From: Cellulomonas sp. Y8
GTDB taxonomy: Bacteria; Actinomycetota; Actinomycetes; Actinomycetales; Cellulomonadaceae
Assembly (NCBI RefSeq): GCF_008033115.1
Contig: NZ_CP041203.1
Span: forward strand, 3,286,001 to 3,350,000
Direction: 5' to 3'
DNA: 64,000 nucleotides
Shown here: positions 50,673 to 60,307 of the stretch, one piece after another
How the letters are laid out: the number at the start of each line of letters is the position of its first letter
How positions within the stretch are numbered: position 1 is the stretch's first letter
Position numbers and translations under genes: made by a program
The notes under the pieces: model-generated
Database searches by the model: none
Seen by the model: the letters and a program-made list of their open reading frames with translations, nothing else
What the model was told of the DNA's origin: nothing

Positions 50673-51557
50673 TCAGCCCGGCGCGGTGACGAAGACGTCG
50701 AGCAGCTCCGGGTGGTGCGCGTGCACGAGGACGCCGAACACCACGAGGTCGAACAGCAGGTGCACCGCGACGACGTAGGGCAGCGAGGTGCTGCGCGCGA
50801 AGATCCACCCCTGCACGAGGGCGAACGGCACGGTGAGCAGCGGCCCCCACTCGCGGTAGCCGAGCTCCCAGAGGAAGGACACGAAGACCACCGACTGCAG
50901 GACGTTGGCGGTCCACAGCCCGAGGTGCCGTCTCAGGAGGGCGAAGACGGTGCAGATGAAGAACAGCTCGTCCCAGATGCCGACCGCGTTGACGCCCACG
51001 AACAGCCGCGCGATGTCCTGCCCGCCGTCGAGGTCCGGCCAGTTCCGGTAGGCCCCGGAGCCGATGAAGTAGAACGGCAGGACGAGGTAGCCGATCACGA
51101 CCACGGCGGCCAGGTACGCCCACTGCCAGCGCGCCCAGCGCCGGCCCGTGGCGACGGGGAACCGGATGGTCCGCTGCCCGAACACGTACCGGGAGAGCGC
51201 CCACGGCACCAGGACGGCGAGGGACAGGGCGACGGTGAACCGCGCCATGCCGGCGTCGGAGAGGTCCGCCTTGAGCGAGATGGCCGAGACGATCGCCATG
51301 CCGGTGCCGATCAGGGCCAGGTCCCGCCCGAGCGCGCGGTCGACGGCGAGTCCGAGCGCGACGCCGAGCACGAGGGGCACGTACCCGAGCGGCCGGACGT
51401 GCACGGCGAAGATCAGGACGGCGGCGCCGCACACGAGGGCGGCGGCGAGCAGCCGTGTCGGCGAGCCGATGTCCCACGAGGCGCGCGCGGGCTCCGGGGC
51501 GGCACCGCGCGCGGCGGCCGGCGGTGTCGCGGGCGTGGCCGCGGCGGAGGGGGTCAC
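50673..51557 (-). CDS. CPBP-family intramembrane protease-like protein
   Basis: A 294-residue membrane protein with about eight helices. WDELFFICTVFALLRRHLG resembles CPBP motif 1 (EExxxR, here with DE), FVSFLWELGYREWG lies at the motif 2 position, and VAVHLLFDLVVFGVLVH provides the HxxxD motif. CPBP proteins include CAAX-type proteases and bacteriocin self-immunity factors. The imperfect first motif leaves activity uncertain. The GTG start is chosen over an upstream frame extension that lacks membrane character. Confidence 0.7.
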   Translation of the reverse strand: MTPSAAATPATPPAAARGAAPEPARASWDIGSPTRLLAAALVCGAAVLIFAVHVRPLGYVPLVLGVALGLAVDRALGRDLALIGTGMAIVSAISLKADLSDAGMARFTVALSLAVLVPWALSRYVFGQRTIRFPVATGRRWARWQWAYLAAVVVIGYLVLPFYFIGSGAYRNWPDLDGGQDIARLFVGVNAVGIWDELFFICTVFALLRRHLGLWTANVLQSVVFVSFLWELGYREWGPLLTVPFALVQGWIFARSTSLPYVVAVHLLFDLVVFGVLVHAHHPELLDVFVTAPG

Positions 51558-51677
51558 CTGGGCACAGTGCCATGCGCGGCGTGTCGGGGCCACGGGAACG
51601 CCGGCCGCACGAGGGCCGGAGGCCGCGCGGTCGCCGCCCGCGCGGCACGGTTCCGGCGAGCTGAGGGACGGGCCCGG

Positions 51678-52067
51678 TCAGGGCGCGAGGAACGGGAGGC
51701 CGGCGAAGAAGACGAGCAGCGCGCCGAACATCCCGCCGCTCATCCGCAGCAGGTCGCGCCTCCCCCGCGGGGAGCGGTCGTACCGCGTGCGCGTCCGCCG
51801 CGCGACCGCCGCCGCCAGGAGGAGGAGAGCGGTCGCGACGAGCGGGCGCCAGGACGCCGCGCGGACGGCGACCACGACCTCGACGACCGCGAGGACCGCG
51901 GCCACCCACGAGAACAGCTCCGCGCGCCACGAGAACCAGTCCGAGCCGTCGCCCGCACCACGGGCCAGGCCACGCGGGTCTGCGGGGTCGACGTGCGCCT
52001 CGCCCGGCGCGAGCGGCTCCCGGTGCTCCACGAGGCCCGGGATCGACGACGGGCGGCGGCGGGGCAC
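51678..52067 (-). CDS. Hypothetical membrane protein
   Basis: A 129-residue protein: a Pro/Asp-rich N-terminus, two adjacent membrane spans (AELFSWVAAVLAVVEVVVAV and SWRPLVATALLLLAAAVARR), a basic loop and a final hydrophobic segment (SGGMFGALLVFFAGLPFLAP). No family is recognised. It is 120 bp upstream of the CPBP gene on the same strand and may be co-transcribed. Confidence 0.6.
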   Translation of the reverse strand: MPRRRPSSIPGLVEHREPLAPGEAHVDPADPRGLARGAGDGSDWFSWRAELFSWVAAVLAVVEVVVAVRAASWRPLVATALLLLAAAVARRTRTRYDRSPRGRRDLLRMSGGMFGALLVFFAGLPFLAP

Positions 52068-52144
52068 GTGCCGACGGTACCGGCCGGGCCGTCACGCCGG
52101 GTCAAGCCGGCGCCAAAGTCCTCACAAGTGCCCTGGTCGCGGCC

Positions 52145-52156
52145 GATCGTACGATC
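52145..52156 (+). promoter_or_regulatory. GATCGTACGATC palindrome at a probable promoter
   Basis: A perfect 12-bp palindrome that contains TACGAT, a good actinobacterial -10 box, about 65 bp upstream of the small gene at 52222. It could be an operator overlapping the promoter. Confidence 0.4.
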
Positions 52157-52221
52157 TGGGTGGCATGCGCTTCCCCTCGCGCAGCGCCGCGCACCCGACC
52201 CCGCCCCCGGAAGGACCCCCT

Positions 52222-52524
52222 GTGCTGCGACCGACCCGGATCCTGCTGCGCGACGGCGCGACCCGCGCCCTGCTGCGCGCGGTCGACCTGCGCGGCCACA
52301 CGGTCCGCATCGAGGGCACCGGGGGCAGCCTGAGAGTCGAGGACACGACGACGGAGACGCTGCTGGTCGACGCCCCGATGGCGCGCCTGGAGCTGATCGA
52401 CGGCGAGTCGATCCACTACGAGGGCGCGGGCCGGGTGCTCGACCAGCGGGAGCTGCGGCACCTGCGGATCACCCTGGAGTTCAGCGAGCCGGCGGCCCGC
52501 TCGCTCCCGCGCGCCCCGCGCTGA
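52222..52524 (+). CDS. Hypothetical protein, 100 aa
   Basis: A 100-residue soluble protein. The GTG with GGAAGGA upstream is preferred; an ATG at 52165 is in frame and would add 19 Pro-rich residues. The sequence is mostly beta-strand in look (TVRIEGTGGSLRVEDTTTET, LVDAPMARLELIDGESIHYE), with a possible zinc-free small beta-barrel fold. No family recognised. Confidence 0.55.
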   Translation: MLRPTRILLRDGATRALLRAVDLRGHTVRIEGTGGSLRVEDTTTETLLVDAPMARLELIDGESIHYEGAGRVLDQRELRHLRITLEFSEPAARSLPRAPR

Positions 52525-52574
52525 CCGGAGGGCGGGCCGGACCGCCGTCCCGCCCGGGGGATGATCTCCGGGTG

Positions 52575-53561
52575 ATGCGTCTCGGGGTCGTCGGTGCGGG
52601 TGCCATGGTGGCGGAGTTCCTGGAGCGCGGGGCGCCGCTCGTCCCGGGCCTGGAGGTGGTGGGCGTGCTCGCCCGCCCGCGGTCGCTCGACCGGGCGCGG
52701 GAGCTCGCGGCCCGCACGGGCGTGCCGCTCGTGACGGACAGCCTGGACGAGCTCTGCGCCGCCGGGATCGACACCCTCTACGTCGCCGTGCCGAACGCCG
52801 CGCACGTGGCCTACGCCCGCGAGGGCCTGGAGCGCGGGCTGCACGTCGTCGTCGAGAAGCCGATGACCAGCACCGTCGACGAGGCGCTCGACCTGCGTCG
52901 GCTCGCCGAGCAGCGCGGGCGGTTCCTGTTCGAGGCGGTCACGACGATCCACCTGGCCGCGCTCGCGCAGGTCCGGGCCTGGCTGCCGCGGATCGGCGAC
53001 GTGAAGCTGGTGCAGAGCCAGTACAGCCAGTACTCGCGGCGGTACGACGCGTTCCGGGCCGGGGAGGTGCCCCCGGCGTTCGACCCGGAGCAGTCGGGCG
53101 GCGCGCTGATGGACCTCGGGCTCTACAACCTGCACTTCGTGCTCGGCCTGTTCGGCGAGCCCGAGCAGGCCACGTACACCGCGAACGTCGAGCGGGGGAT
53201 CGACACCAGCGGCGTGCTGGTGCTGCGGTACCCGGGGTTCGTCGCGACCTGCACCCAGGCGAAGGACTCGGCCGGGCCGCAGGGCGGCCTGATCCAGGGC
53301 ACCGCGGGCCGGATCACGACGTCGACGTCGCCGAACCTGGTCGGGGCGGTGACGCTGGAGCTGGCCGACGGGACCGTGGAGACGGTCGACGACGGGCTGG
53401 CGGGGGACCGGCTCGCGACGGAGTTCCGGGCGTTCGTCCGGGCGGTCGAGGAGGACGACCGGGCCGCCGCGTCCGCCTGGCTGGACAGCAGCGTGGCGGT
53501 CAGCCGGGTGCAGACCGCGGCGCGGCTGGCGGCGGGGATCCGGTTCCCGGCGGACGGCTGA
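52575..53561 (+). CDS. Gfo/Idh/MocA-family oxidoreductase
   Basis: A 328-residue protein. The N-terminal Rossmann fold begins MRLGVVGAGAMVAEFLERG; LYVAVPNAAHVAYAREGLER and VVVEKPMTSTVDEALDLRRL carry the catalytic Lys of the EKP motif. The C-terminal domain includes MDLGLYNLHFVLGLFGEPEQ, where D and H line the active site, as in trans-dihydrodiol dehydrogenase/scyllo-inositol relatives. It oxidises or reduces a sugar- or polyol-like substrate with NAD(P)H; identity unknown. It starts ATG immediately after an in-frame GTG. Confidence 0.88.
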   Translation: MRLGVVGAGAMVAEFLERGAPLVPGLEVVGVLARPRSLDRARELAARTGVPLVTDSLDELCAAGIDTLYVAVPNAAHVAYAREGLERGLHVVVEKPMTSTVDEALDLRRLAEQRGRFLFEAVTTIHLAALAQVRAWLPRIGDVKLVQSQYSQYSRRYDAFRAGEVPPAFDPEQSGGALMDLGLYNLHFVLGLFGEPEQATYTANVERGIDTSGVLVLRYPGFVATCTQAKDSAGPQGGLIQGTAGRITTSTSPNLVGAVTLELADGTVETVDDGLAGDRLATEFRAFVRAVEEDDRAAASAWLDSSVAVSRVQTAARLAAGIRFPADG

Positions 53562-53597
53562 CGCGCCGGCCCGGACGCGGGGCGCGGGGACGACGAA

Positions 53598-53623
53598 GGC
53601 CCGGTCCCTCGAGGGGCCGGGCC
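53598..53623. terminator. Terminator hairpin between Gfo/Idh gene and tRNA-Arg
   Basis: Thirteen-bp arms GGCCCGGTCCCTC / GAGGGGCCGGGCC with one G-T wobble and almost no loop. It serves both convergent transcripts. Confidence 0.7.
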
Positions 53624-53630
53624 TGCGTGC

Positions 53631-53706
53631 TGGTGCCCTCGATAGGATTCGAACCTACGACCTTCTGCTCCGGAGGCAGACGCTCTATCCACTGAGCTAC
53701 GAGGGC
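53631..53706 (-). tRNA. tRNA-Arg, anticodon CCG
   Basis: A 76-nt gene including an encoded CCA. The 7-bp acceptor stem pairs GCCCTCG with CGAGGGC; the D-arm has GCTCAGTGGATAGAGC; the anticodon stem TCTGC / GCAGA encloses the loop CTCCGGA, giving anticodon CCG (Arg, reads CGG); the T-loop is GGTTCGAATCC. All canonical positions are kept. CGG is a frequent codon in this GC-rich genome. Confidence 0.97.
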
Positions 53707-53766
53707 GGGGTACCGCCGCACGCCGACCGGCGAACCAGCAGCGCGGTGCACGAGACTACCAGGCTC

Positions 53767-54420
53767 TCAGTCCTCCCCGAGCAGCCCCGACAGGTAGACG
53801 CTGGTCTCGTCGACGGCCCGCACGTCGTCGCCCGCCGCGATCGCCTCGACGAGCCCGTCGTGGTTGTCGCCGTCCTGCAGGATCTGCGCGAAGTTGAACC
53901 GGATGTTGTCGGTGATCGCGTCGATGAGGTTCTCGTAGAGCGACAGCAGCACGGGGTTGCGCGCCGCCCGGGCGATCGCGCGGTGCAGCGCGAGGTCGGC
54001 CGCGACCATCCGGTCGAGCGCGCCCGACCGGTACGCCTCGGCGCGCTGGTCGCGCAGGCGGGTGATGGCCGCCACGTCGGCGGTGGTGCGGCGGCGGGCG
54101 GCGAGCCGGGCGGCCTCGACCTCCAGGCTGCGCCGGACCTCGATCACGTCCCGCTGCCGGGCGTCGGCGATCTGCCGGCCCATGCTGACGGCCAGCTCGG
54201 AGGTGGACAGCACGTAGGTGCCCGAGCCCTGCCGCCGCTCGACGAGCCCGGCGTGCACCAGCGACTGGACCGCCTCGCGGACCGTGTTGCGGCCGACGCC
54301 GAGCAGCTCGACCAGCGCGGGCTCGGGCGGGATGCGGGTGCCGACCGGCCAGTCGCCCGAGGTGATGCGCGCCCGGAGCTGCGCCACCGTCGCGTCGATG
54401 AGTCCGGTGCGTCGCGTCAT
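53767..54420 (-). CDS. GntR-family regulator (FadR/FCD subfamily)
   Basis: A 217-residue regulator. The N-terminal winged helix is LRARITSGDWPVGTRIPPEP, LVELLGVGRNTVREAVQSLV, HAGLVERRQGSGTYVLS. The C-terminal FCD domain has IEVRRSLEVEAARLAARRRT, DLALHRAIARAARNPVLLSL and the metal/ligand His in DGLVEAIAAGD-type region. It is divergent from a CynX-like transporter over 107 bp and probably controls it in response to an organic acid. Confidence 0.88.
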   Translation of the reverse strand: MTRRTGLIDATVAQLRARITSGDWPVGTRIPPEPALVELLGVGRNTVREAVQSLVHAGLVERRQGSGTYVLSTSELAVSMGRQIADARQRDVIEVRRSLEVEAARLAARRRTTADVAAITRLRDQRAEAYRSGALDRMVAADLALHRAIARAARNPVLLSLYENLIDAITDNIRFNFAQILQDGDNHDGLVEAIAAGDDVRAVDETSVYLSGLLGED

Positions 54421-54527
54421 GCGGAGTAGTCTCCCTGGTCAGTTGTGCCGCGATTCAACACGACCGGGGGCACCCGTCCGCCAGCGCCCGCCGACGCGCG
54501 CAGTCTCCCGTGCAGAACCGAGGCCGC

Positions 54528-55809
54528 ATGTCGTCCACCACCCCGCCCGCCGGTCCCGTCGCGCCCTGGCGGGGTCGCCGCGTCGTGCTGCTCGGGGTGG
54601 TGCTGGTCGCGCTGAACCTGCGGATCGCCGTCGCGTCGGTCTCGCCGATCCTCGACCTGGTGCGCGCCGACGTGGCGCTGTCGCCGACCGAGGCGGGTCT
54701 GCTCGGCACGATCCCGGTGGCGTCGTTCGCGGCGTTCGGCTCGCTGACCCCGGTGCTCGCCGCGCCGGGTCGGGCTGGAGCCGCTGCTGGTCGCGGCGAT
54801 GCTGCTGTCGGTGACGGGCGAGGTCGTGCGGTCCACCTCGACGTCGGCGGCGGGGTTCCTCGGCTGGTCGGTGATCGCGCTGGCCGGCATGGGCATGGGC
54901 AACGTGCTGCTCCCGCCGGTGGTGAAGCGGTACTTCCCGGACCGGATCGGCGTGGTCACCTCGATCTACTCGGTGACGATGTCGTTCAGCACGGCGCTGC
55001 CCGCGCTGCTGGCGCTGCCGGTGGCCGAGCGGCTGGGCTGGCGGACCGCGCTGTCGGTGTGGGCGGTCGTCGGCGTGCTCGCGGCCGTGCCGTGGGTCGT
55101 CGTGGTCGTCCGGTCGGCGGCGGCGCGGACGCACCTGTCCGGCCTGCTGCGCCGGGCGCCCGCGACGACGCCCGCGCTGACGTCGCGGCACCGGTCCGGC
55201 GGCCGGGTGTGGCGGAGCCCGCTCGCGTGGGGCATGGCGATCACGTTCGCGATGAACTCGCTCGACTCGTACGTGATGTTCGCCTGGCTGCCGCAGATCC
55301 TGGTGGACGGCGGGACGTCGGCGCACGCGGCGGGGGTGTGGCTGTCGGTGTTCGCGATCCTCGGCCTGCCGCCCGCGCTGATCGCGCCGATCGCCGCGTC
55401 CCGGATGCGGAACCCCATCGGGCTGGTCGTGGTGTTCGTGACCTGCTGGGCGGTGTCGTACGTCGGGCTGCTGGTGTCGCCGGGCGGGCCGGTGTGGCTG
55501 TGGGTGCTGCTCGGCGGGATCGGGCCGGGTGCGTTCCCGGTGCTGCTGGCGCTGATCAACCTGCGCACGCGGACGTCGGCGGGCGCGGCCTCGCTGTCCG
55601 GGTTCACGCAGGGCGTCGGGTACGCGATCGCCGGCACCGGGCCGCTGCTGGTCGGGGCGCTGTACGACGCGACCGGGACGTGGACCGCGGCGCTGCTGTT
55701 CCTGCTCGGGACGCTGGTGGTGCTGCTGGGTGCGGCGACGGTGGCGTGCCGGCCGGTGATGCTGGAGGACACCTGGGGGCCGCGGCGGCCGGCGGCCCCG
55801 CCCGCCTGA
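54528..55809 (+). pseudogene. CynX/NimT-type MFS transporter with a single-base frameshift
   Basis: The first 85 or so residues (VVLLGVVLVALNLRIAVASV, LSPTEAGLLGTIPVASFAAF) are CynX/NimT-like. Near 54761-54770 an extra C shifts the frame; removing it gives ARRVGLEPLLVAAMLLSVTG and restores a continuous 12-helix transporter of about 426 residues (SVIALAGMGMGNVLLPPVVK, RYFPDRIGVVTSIYSVTMSF, SLSGFTQGVGYAIAGTGPLL). CynX relatives move cyanate, nitroimidazole or other small molecules. The remaining gene is well conserved, so a sequencing indel is more likely than real inactivation. The ATG is followed at once by a Pro-rich tail and helix 1. Confidence 0.8.
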
Positions 55810-55848
55810 CGGGTCGGGGGAGCCCCGGCGCGTCGCTACGCTTGTCCG

Positions 55849-57528
55849 GTGACCCCCGCTGAGCTCTCCGAGTCCCTGCGCGCCGCCCTCGCGGGCGCCG
55901 TCGCCGACGGGACCTTCGCCCTGGACGCCGCCGACCTGCCCGCCACCGTGCACGTGGAGCGACCCCGCCAGCGCGAGCACGGCGACTGGGCGACCAACGT
56001 CGCGCTGCAGCTGGCGAAGAAGGCCGGGACCAACCCGCGCGCCTTCGCCGAGGAGCTCGCGCGCCGGCTGGCGGACGCCCCGGGTGTCGCGAAGGTCGAC
56101 GTGGCCGGGCCCGGCTTCCTCAACATCACGCTCGACGCCGCCGCGGCGGGCGAGCTCGCCCGCTCCGTGGTCGAGGCCGCGGGCGGGTACGGCCGCAACG
56201 CGTCGCTGGCCGGCGAGAAGATCAACCTGGAGTTCGTCTCCGCGAACCCCACCGGCCCGATCCACATCGGCGGCGTCCGCTGGGCCGCGGTCGGCGACAG
56301 CCTCGCGCGGGTGCTCGAGGCGTCCGGCGCGGCCGTGACCCGCGAGTACTACTTCAACGACCACGGCGCGCAGATCGACCGGTTCGCCCGCTCGCTGCTG
56401 GCCCGCGCGAAGGGCGAGGAGGCGCCGGAGGACGGCTACGGCGGCCAGTACATCTCCGACATCGCCGAGACCGTCATCGCCCAGGCCGTCGCGGCCGGCG
56501 ACCCCGACCCGCGCACGCTGCCCGACGCCGAGGCGCAGGAGGCGTTCCGCGCGCGCGGCGTCGACCTCATGTTCGGCGAGATCAAGCAGGCGCTGCACGA
56601 CTTCGGCGTCGACTTCGACGTGTACTTCCACGAGGACTCGCTGCACGAGAACGGCGCCGTCGACCGGGCCGTCGCGCGGCTGCGCGAGCTCGGCCACGTC
56701 TTCGAGTCCGACGGCGCGACCTGGCTGCGCACCACCGAGTTCGGCGACGACAAGGACCGCGTCATCGTCAAGTCCGACGGCGAGGCCGCGTACATCGCGG
56801 GCGACCTGGCGTACTACCTCGACAAGCGCGAGCGTGGCTTCGACCGGGCGATCATGATGCTCGGCGCCGACCACCACGGCTACGTCGGGCGGATGATGGC
56901 GGCGTGCGCCGCGTTCGGCGACGTCCCGGGGGTGAACCTCGAGATCCTCATCGGGCAGATGGTCAACCTGGTCAAGGACGGCCAGCCGGTCCGGATGAGC
57001 AAGCGCGCCGGCACGGTCGTCACGCTCGAGGACCTGGTCGAGGCCGTGGGCGTGGACGCCGCGCGGTACTCGCTGGCGCGCTCGTCGACCGACTCGTCGA
57101 TCGACCTCGACCTCGACCTGCTCACCCGGGCCACCAACGAGAACCCCGTCTACTACGTGCAGTACGCCCACGCCCGCACCTGCTCGGTCGGCCGGAACGC
57201 CGCCGACGCCGGCGTGCGCCGGGACGACGGGTTCGACGCGTCGCTGCTCGACCACGCGACCGAGTCCGTGCTGCTGGGCAAGATCGCCGAGCTGCCGCGG
57301 ATCGTCGCCCAGGCGGCCGAGCTGCGCGAGCCGCACCGCGTCGCCCGGTACCTGGAGGAGCTCGCCGGGGCGTACCACAAGTGGTACGACCAGCGCCGGG
57401 TCCTGCCGTTCGGCGACGAGGAGGTGTCCGACGTGCACCGCACCCGCCTGTGGCTCAACGACGCGACCCGCCAGGTGCTCGCGAACGGCCTGGCCCTGCT
57501 CGGCGTGAGCGCCCCGGAGCGCATGTGA
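55849..57528 (+). CDS. argS: Arginyl-tRNA synthetase
   Basis: A 559-residue class I synthetase of normal length. It has the N-terminal additional domain, the HIGH-type motif P137-I-H-I-G-G142 ([12 protein letters not shown]), [20 protein letters not shown], the KMSKS-equivalent M383-S-K-R, and an alpha-helical anticodon-binding C-terminus ending [20 protein letters not shown]. It charges tRNA-Arg with arginine; a tRNA-Arg gene lies 2 kb upstream. GTG start. Its stop overlaps the lysA start by 4 nt, a common actinobacterial argS-lysA arrangement. Confidence 0.97.
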   Translation: MTPAELSESLRAALAGAVADGTFALDAADLPATVHVERPRQREHGDWATNVALQLAKKAGTNPRAFAEELARRLADAPGVAKVDVAGPGFLNITLDAAAAGELARSVVEAAGGYGRNASLAGEKINLEFVSANPTGPIHIGGVRWAAVGDSLARVLEASGAAVTREYYFNDHGAQIDRFARSLLARAKGEEAPEDGYGGQYISDIAETVIAQAVAAGDPDPRTLPDAEAQEAFRARGVDLMFGEIKQALHDFGVDFDVYFHEDSLHENGAVDRAVARLRELGHVFESDGATWLRTTEFGDDKDRVIVKSDGEAAYIAGDLAYYLDKRERGFDRAIMMLGADHHGYVGRMMAACAAFGDVPGVNLEILIGQMVNLVKDGQPVRMSKRAGTVVTLEDLVEAVGVDAARYSLARSSTDSSIDLDLDLLTRATNENPVYYVQYAHARTCSVGRNAADAGVRRDDGFDASLLDHATESVLLGKIAELPRIVAQAAELREPHRVARYLEELAGAYHKWYDQRRVLPFGDEEVSDVHRTRLWLNDATRQVLANGLALLGVSAPERM

Positions 57529-58916
57529 CGGCCGGCCCGACCGCCGCGCCGGCCCCGCTCGGCCTGCCCTGGCCCGCCTCCGCGGGCCGCGGCGCCGACG
57601 GGGCCGTGCGCGTCGCCGGGGTGGACCTCCGCGACCTCGCGGCGGAGCAGGGCACGCCCGCGTACGTGCTGGACGAGGCCGACTTCCGGGCGCGGGCACG
57701 GGCCCTGCGGACCGCGTTCGAGGCCGCGTTCGCCGAGGTCGGCGCCGGCGTCGACGTCTACTACGCGGGCAAGGCGTTCCTGTCGGTGGCCGTCGCGCGC
57801 TGGGCGCACGAGGAGGGCCTGCGGGTCGACACCTCCACCGGCGGCGAGCTCGCCGTCGCGCTGCGCGCCGGGGTGCCGGGCGCGGACCTCGGCCTGCACG
57901 GCAACAACAAGTCCGACGCCGAGATCGCCCGGGCGCTCGACGCGGGGGTGGGGCGGATCATCGTCGACTCCCTCGGCGAGGTCGAGCGCGTCGCCGCGGC
58001 CGTCCGCGCGCGGGGCACGGGCGCCGAGCCGGCGCCCGTGATGGTGCGGGTCACCACCGGGGTGCACGCGGGCGGGCACGAGTACATCTCCACCGCGCAC
58101 GAGGACCAGAAGTTCGGCCTGTCGGTCGCCACGCCCGCCGGTGGCGGCGACAGCCCGGCGCTCACCGCGCTGCAGCTCGTGCTGCGGCACCCCGAGCTGC
58201 GGCTGCTCGGCATCCACTCGCACATCGGCTCGCAGATCCTCGACCCCGCGGGGTTCGCGGTCGCGGCGCAGTCGGTGCTCGGGCTGCGCGCCGACCTGGC
58301 CGCGCGCACCGGGTACCTGGTGCCGGAGGTCGACCTCGGCGGCGGGTTCGGCATCGCCTACCTGCCCGGCGAGGTGCCGCTCGACGTCGACCGGATCGCG
58401 AAGGAGATCGCCGCGGCGGTCGACGCGACCTGCGCGGCGCTCGGCACGCCGCTGCCGCGGCTGTCGTTCGAGCCGGGGCGCGCGATCGTCGGCCCCACCA
58501 CGCTCACCCTGTACACCGTCGGCACCGTGAAGCCCGTCTCGCTCGACGACGGCCGGTCCCGGCTGTACGTCTCCGTCGACGGCGGGATGAGCGACAACAT
58601 CCGCCCCGCGCTGTACGGCGCGCACTACCACGCGGCGATCGTGTCCCGGGGGGGCGCCGCCGAGACCGTGCTCGCGCGGGTGGTCGGCAAGCACTGCGAG
58701 AGCGGCGACATCGTCGTGCACGAGGTGCAGCTGCCCGCCGACGTGGCGGCGGGCGACCTGCTCGCGGTCGCGGCGACCGGGGCGTACGGCCGGTCGATGG
58801 CGTCGAACTACAACCACGTGCCGCGGCCGCCGGTGGTCGCCGTGCACGACGGGGCGGCCCGGGTGCTGGTGCGGCGCGAGACCGAGGACGACCTGCTGGC
58901 GCTCGACCTGGGCTGA
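57525..58916 (+). CDS. lysA: Diaminopimelate decarboxylase
   Basis: A 463-residue fold III PLP enzyme. K83 in [10 protein letters not shown] binds [14 protein letters not shown] is the phosphate-side His region; [13 protein letters not shown] and [11 protein letters not shown] are barrel motifs; [10 protein letters not shown] gives the interface Cys, and [18 protein letters not shown] the C-terminal Tyr. It converts meso-diaminopimelate to lysine, the last step of lysine synthesis. GTG start within the argS stop. It is the second gene of the argS-lysA unit; the thr genes follow after the toxin-antitoxin pair. Confidence 0.96.
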   Translation: MTAGPTAAPAPLGLPWPASAGRGADGAVRVAGVDLRDLAAEQGTPAYVLDEADFRARARALRTAFEAAFAEVGAGVDVYYAGKAFLSVAVARWAHEEGLRVDTSTGGELAVALRAGVPGADLGLHGNNKSDAEIARALDAGVGRIIVDSLGEVERVAAAVRARGTGAEPAPVMVRVTTGVHAGGHEYISTAHEDQKFGLSVATPAGGGDSPALTALQLVLRHPELRLLGIHSHIGSQILDPAGFAVAAQSVLGLRADLAARTGYLVPEVDLGGGFGIAYLPGEVPLDVDRIAKEIAAAVDATCAALGTPLPRLSFEPGRAIVGPTTLTLYTVGTVKPVSLDDGRSRLYVSVDGGMSDNIRPALYGAHYHAAIVSRGGAAETVLARVVGKHCESGDIVVHEVQLPADVAAGDLLAVAATGAYGRSMASNYNHVPRPPVVAVHDGAARVLVRRETEDDLLALDLG

Positions 58917-58976
58917 GGCGTGCCCCCGGGCCGTGCTGCGTAGGTGGTAGGGCGCCGGTTGAGTGCTGCGCGCCGT

Positions 58977-58994
58977 CGATAGCGTCTGCTATCG
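58977..58994. promoter_or_regulatory. Inverted repeat before mntA-hepT, probable autoregulatory operator
   Basis: CGATAGC-GTCT-GCTATCG, 7-bp perfect arms with a 4-bp spacer, ending just before the GGAGGTGA ribosome binding site of the antitoxin. Toxin-antitoxin pairs usually repress themselves, and the antitoxin here has an HTH region. Confidence 0.6.
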
Positions 58995-59006
58995 GAGGTG
59001 ATCGGG

Positions 59007-59630
59007 ATGGTCGACGGGGACCAGGACGGGACGACGGCGGTCGAGGCGGCGTTCGGTGCGTACCTCGGCGAGGCCGCGGCGCGAGCCGACCGGCTGCGGG
59101 CCGAGGCGGCGCGCGGGCTCGTGCTCGCGGTCCGGCAGGCGGCGGACCGCGGGTGGAGCCAGCGGCGGATCGCGGCGGCGCTCGGGCGGAGCCAGCCGGA
59201 GGTGGCACGGCTGCTGCGGCGCGTGGACGCGGTGCCGCCGGCGGTGGACGTCGCGCCGGCGAGGCGCGAGGTGGTGGTCGACGGGGCGCCGGGGGACCGG
59301 CACGGCGCGGCGCCGCCGGGGGAGCGCGCGGACGGACCGCCCGAGACCGTGCTGAACCGGGTGCTGGGCAGGCAGCGGGACGCGATCGTCGCGGCCGCGG
59401 GCAGGCACGGGATGTCGAACGTCCGGGTCTTCGGGTCGGTCGCGCGCGGCGAGGACGGCCCGGAGTCGGACGTGGACCTTCTGGTCGACCTGGAACCGGG
59501 GGTCAGCCTGTTCGACCTCGCGCGTCTCGAGGTCGAGCTGACCGACCTCCTGGGGCGACCCGTCGACCTGGTCCCCGCGCGGATGCTCAAGCCGCGGGTC
59601 GCGCGGACGGTGGAGGCGATCGCACTGTGA
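59007..59630 (+). CDS. mntA: MntA-type nucleotidyltransferase antitoxin with N-terminal HTH
   Basis: A 207-residue protein. Residues about 10-75 form a helix-rich region with an HTH-like stretch ([31 protein letters not shown]). Residues about 115-207 are an MNT nucleotidyltransferase: G143-S144-V-A-R-G ([20 protein letters not shown]) with D155 and D157 as metal ligands. In HepT-MntA systems this enzyme adds AMP to a tyrosine of the toxin. The ATG is chosen 8 nt after a near-perfect GGAGGTGA site. MntA proteins are usually about 100-140 residues; the extra HTH domain is unusual. The stop overlaps the toxin start (GTGA). Confidence 0.85.
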   Translation: MVDGDQDGTTAVEAAFGAYLGEAAARADRLRAEAARGLVLAVRQAADRGWSQRRIAAALGRSQPEVARLLRRVDAVPPAVDVAPARREVVVDGAPGDRHGAAPPGERADGPPETVLNRVLGRQRDAIVAAAGRHGMSNVRVFGSVARGEDGPESDVDLLVDLEPGVSLFDLARLEVELTDLLGRPVDLVPARMLKPRVARTVEAIAL

Positions 59631-59965
59631 AGCGGACGACAGCCGACCTGGCGGACGACGCCCTCGAGCACCTCGCCCTCATCCGGCGCTACGTCGACGA
59701 GTACGGGCTCGACGAGGAGGTGGCGCTCGACGCCGTCGCGCTCCACCTGTCCAGCGCGCTCGACTGCATCGGCAAGATGCCCGACGCAGATCGCGACGAC
59801 GCGTGCGACAACGCGTGGCCGCAGATCCGGTCCCTGCGGAACCGGATCGCGCACGGGTACCTCTGGATCGAGGCCGACGTGGTGCGGGACGTCGTCCGCC
59901 GGCACCTCGCCGGCATGGAGCGGCGGCTCGTCGCGCTCGTGGCTCGACCGGAGACCGACACCTGA
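59627..59965 (+). CDS. hepT: HepT-family HEPN toxin (ribonuclease)
   Basis: A 112-residue all-helical HEPN protein. R71-N-R-I-A-H76-G-Y78 matches the RX4HXY motif exactly: Arg and His cut RNA, and the Tyr is the AMPylation site. The first half has [23 protein letters not shown] start inside the mntA stop, so coupled. In known systems HepT cleaves tRNA and is silenced by MntA-catalysed AMP transfer. It sits between lysA and hom, splitting a metabolic gene run. Confidence 0.88.
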   Translation: MKRTTADLADDALEHLALIRRYVDEYGLDEEVALDAVALHLSSALDCIGKMPDADRDDACDNAWPQIRSLRNRIAHGYLWIEADVVRDVVRRHLAGMERRLVALVARPETDT

Positions 59966-59971
59966 CGGCCG

Positions 59972-60013
59972 GCACCGGGTCGTCCGACCTCGAGCAATCG
60001 GACGACCCGGTGC
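59972..60013. terminator. Terminator hairpin after hepT
   Basis: Perfect 16-bp arms GCACCGGGTCGTCCGA / TCGGACGACCCGGTGC with a 10-nt loop. It isolates the toxin-antitoxin operon from hom. The remaining bases up to 60240 carry a probable hom promoter with TATCCT at about 60155. Confidence 0.8.
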
Positions 60014-60307
60014 GCGGTTCCGGCGGGTGGCGGCGGCAACCGGTGCGCGCGGGACCTCCCCCTGGGCAGCCCGGCGGCCCGACGGTCGTGGCAGCCCGCC
60101 GGACCGCCACGCCCACGGTGTGGATACCCGGCCGCCCGCCGAGGGCGCCCCCCTATCCTGTGGTCCGGTCGGGCGCCGCTGCGCCGGATCCCACCCCAGC
60201 AGGCCCGGAGCAGACCGGGCGTGATCGGAAGGTGCACGCGGTGACCGCACGCGACGAGTCCGTCAGCCCCACCTCGCCCGCGCCCGGCGCGACCGGCCGC
60301 CCCCGCG

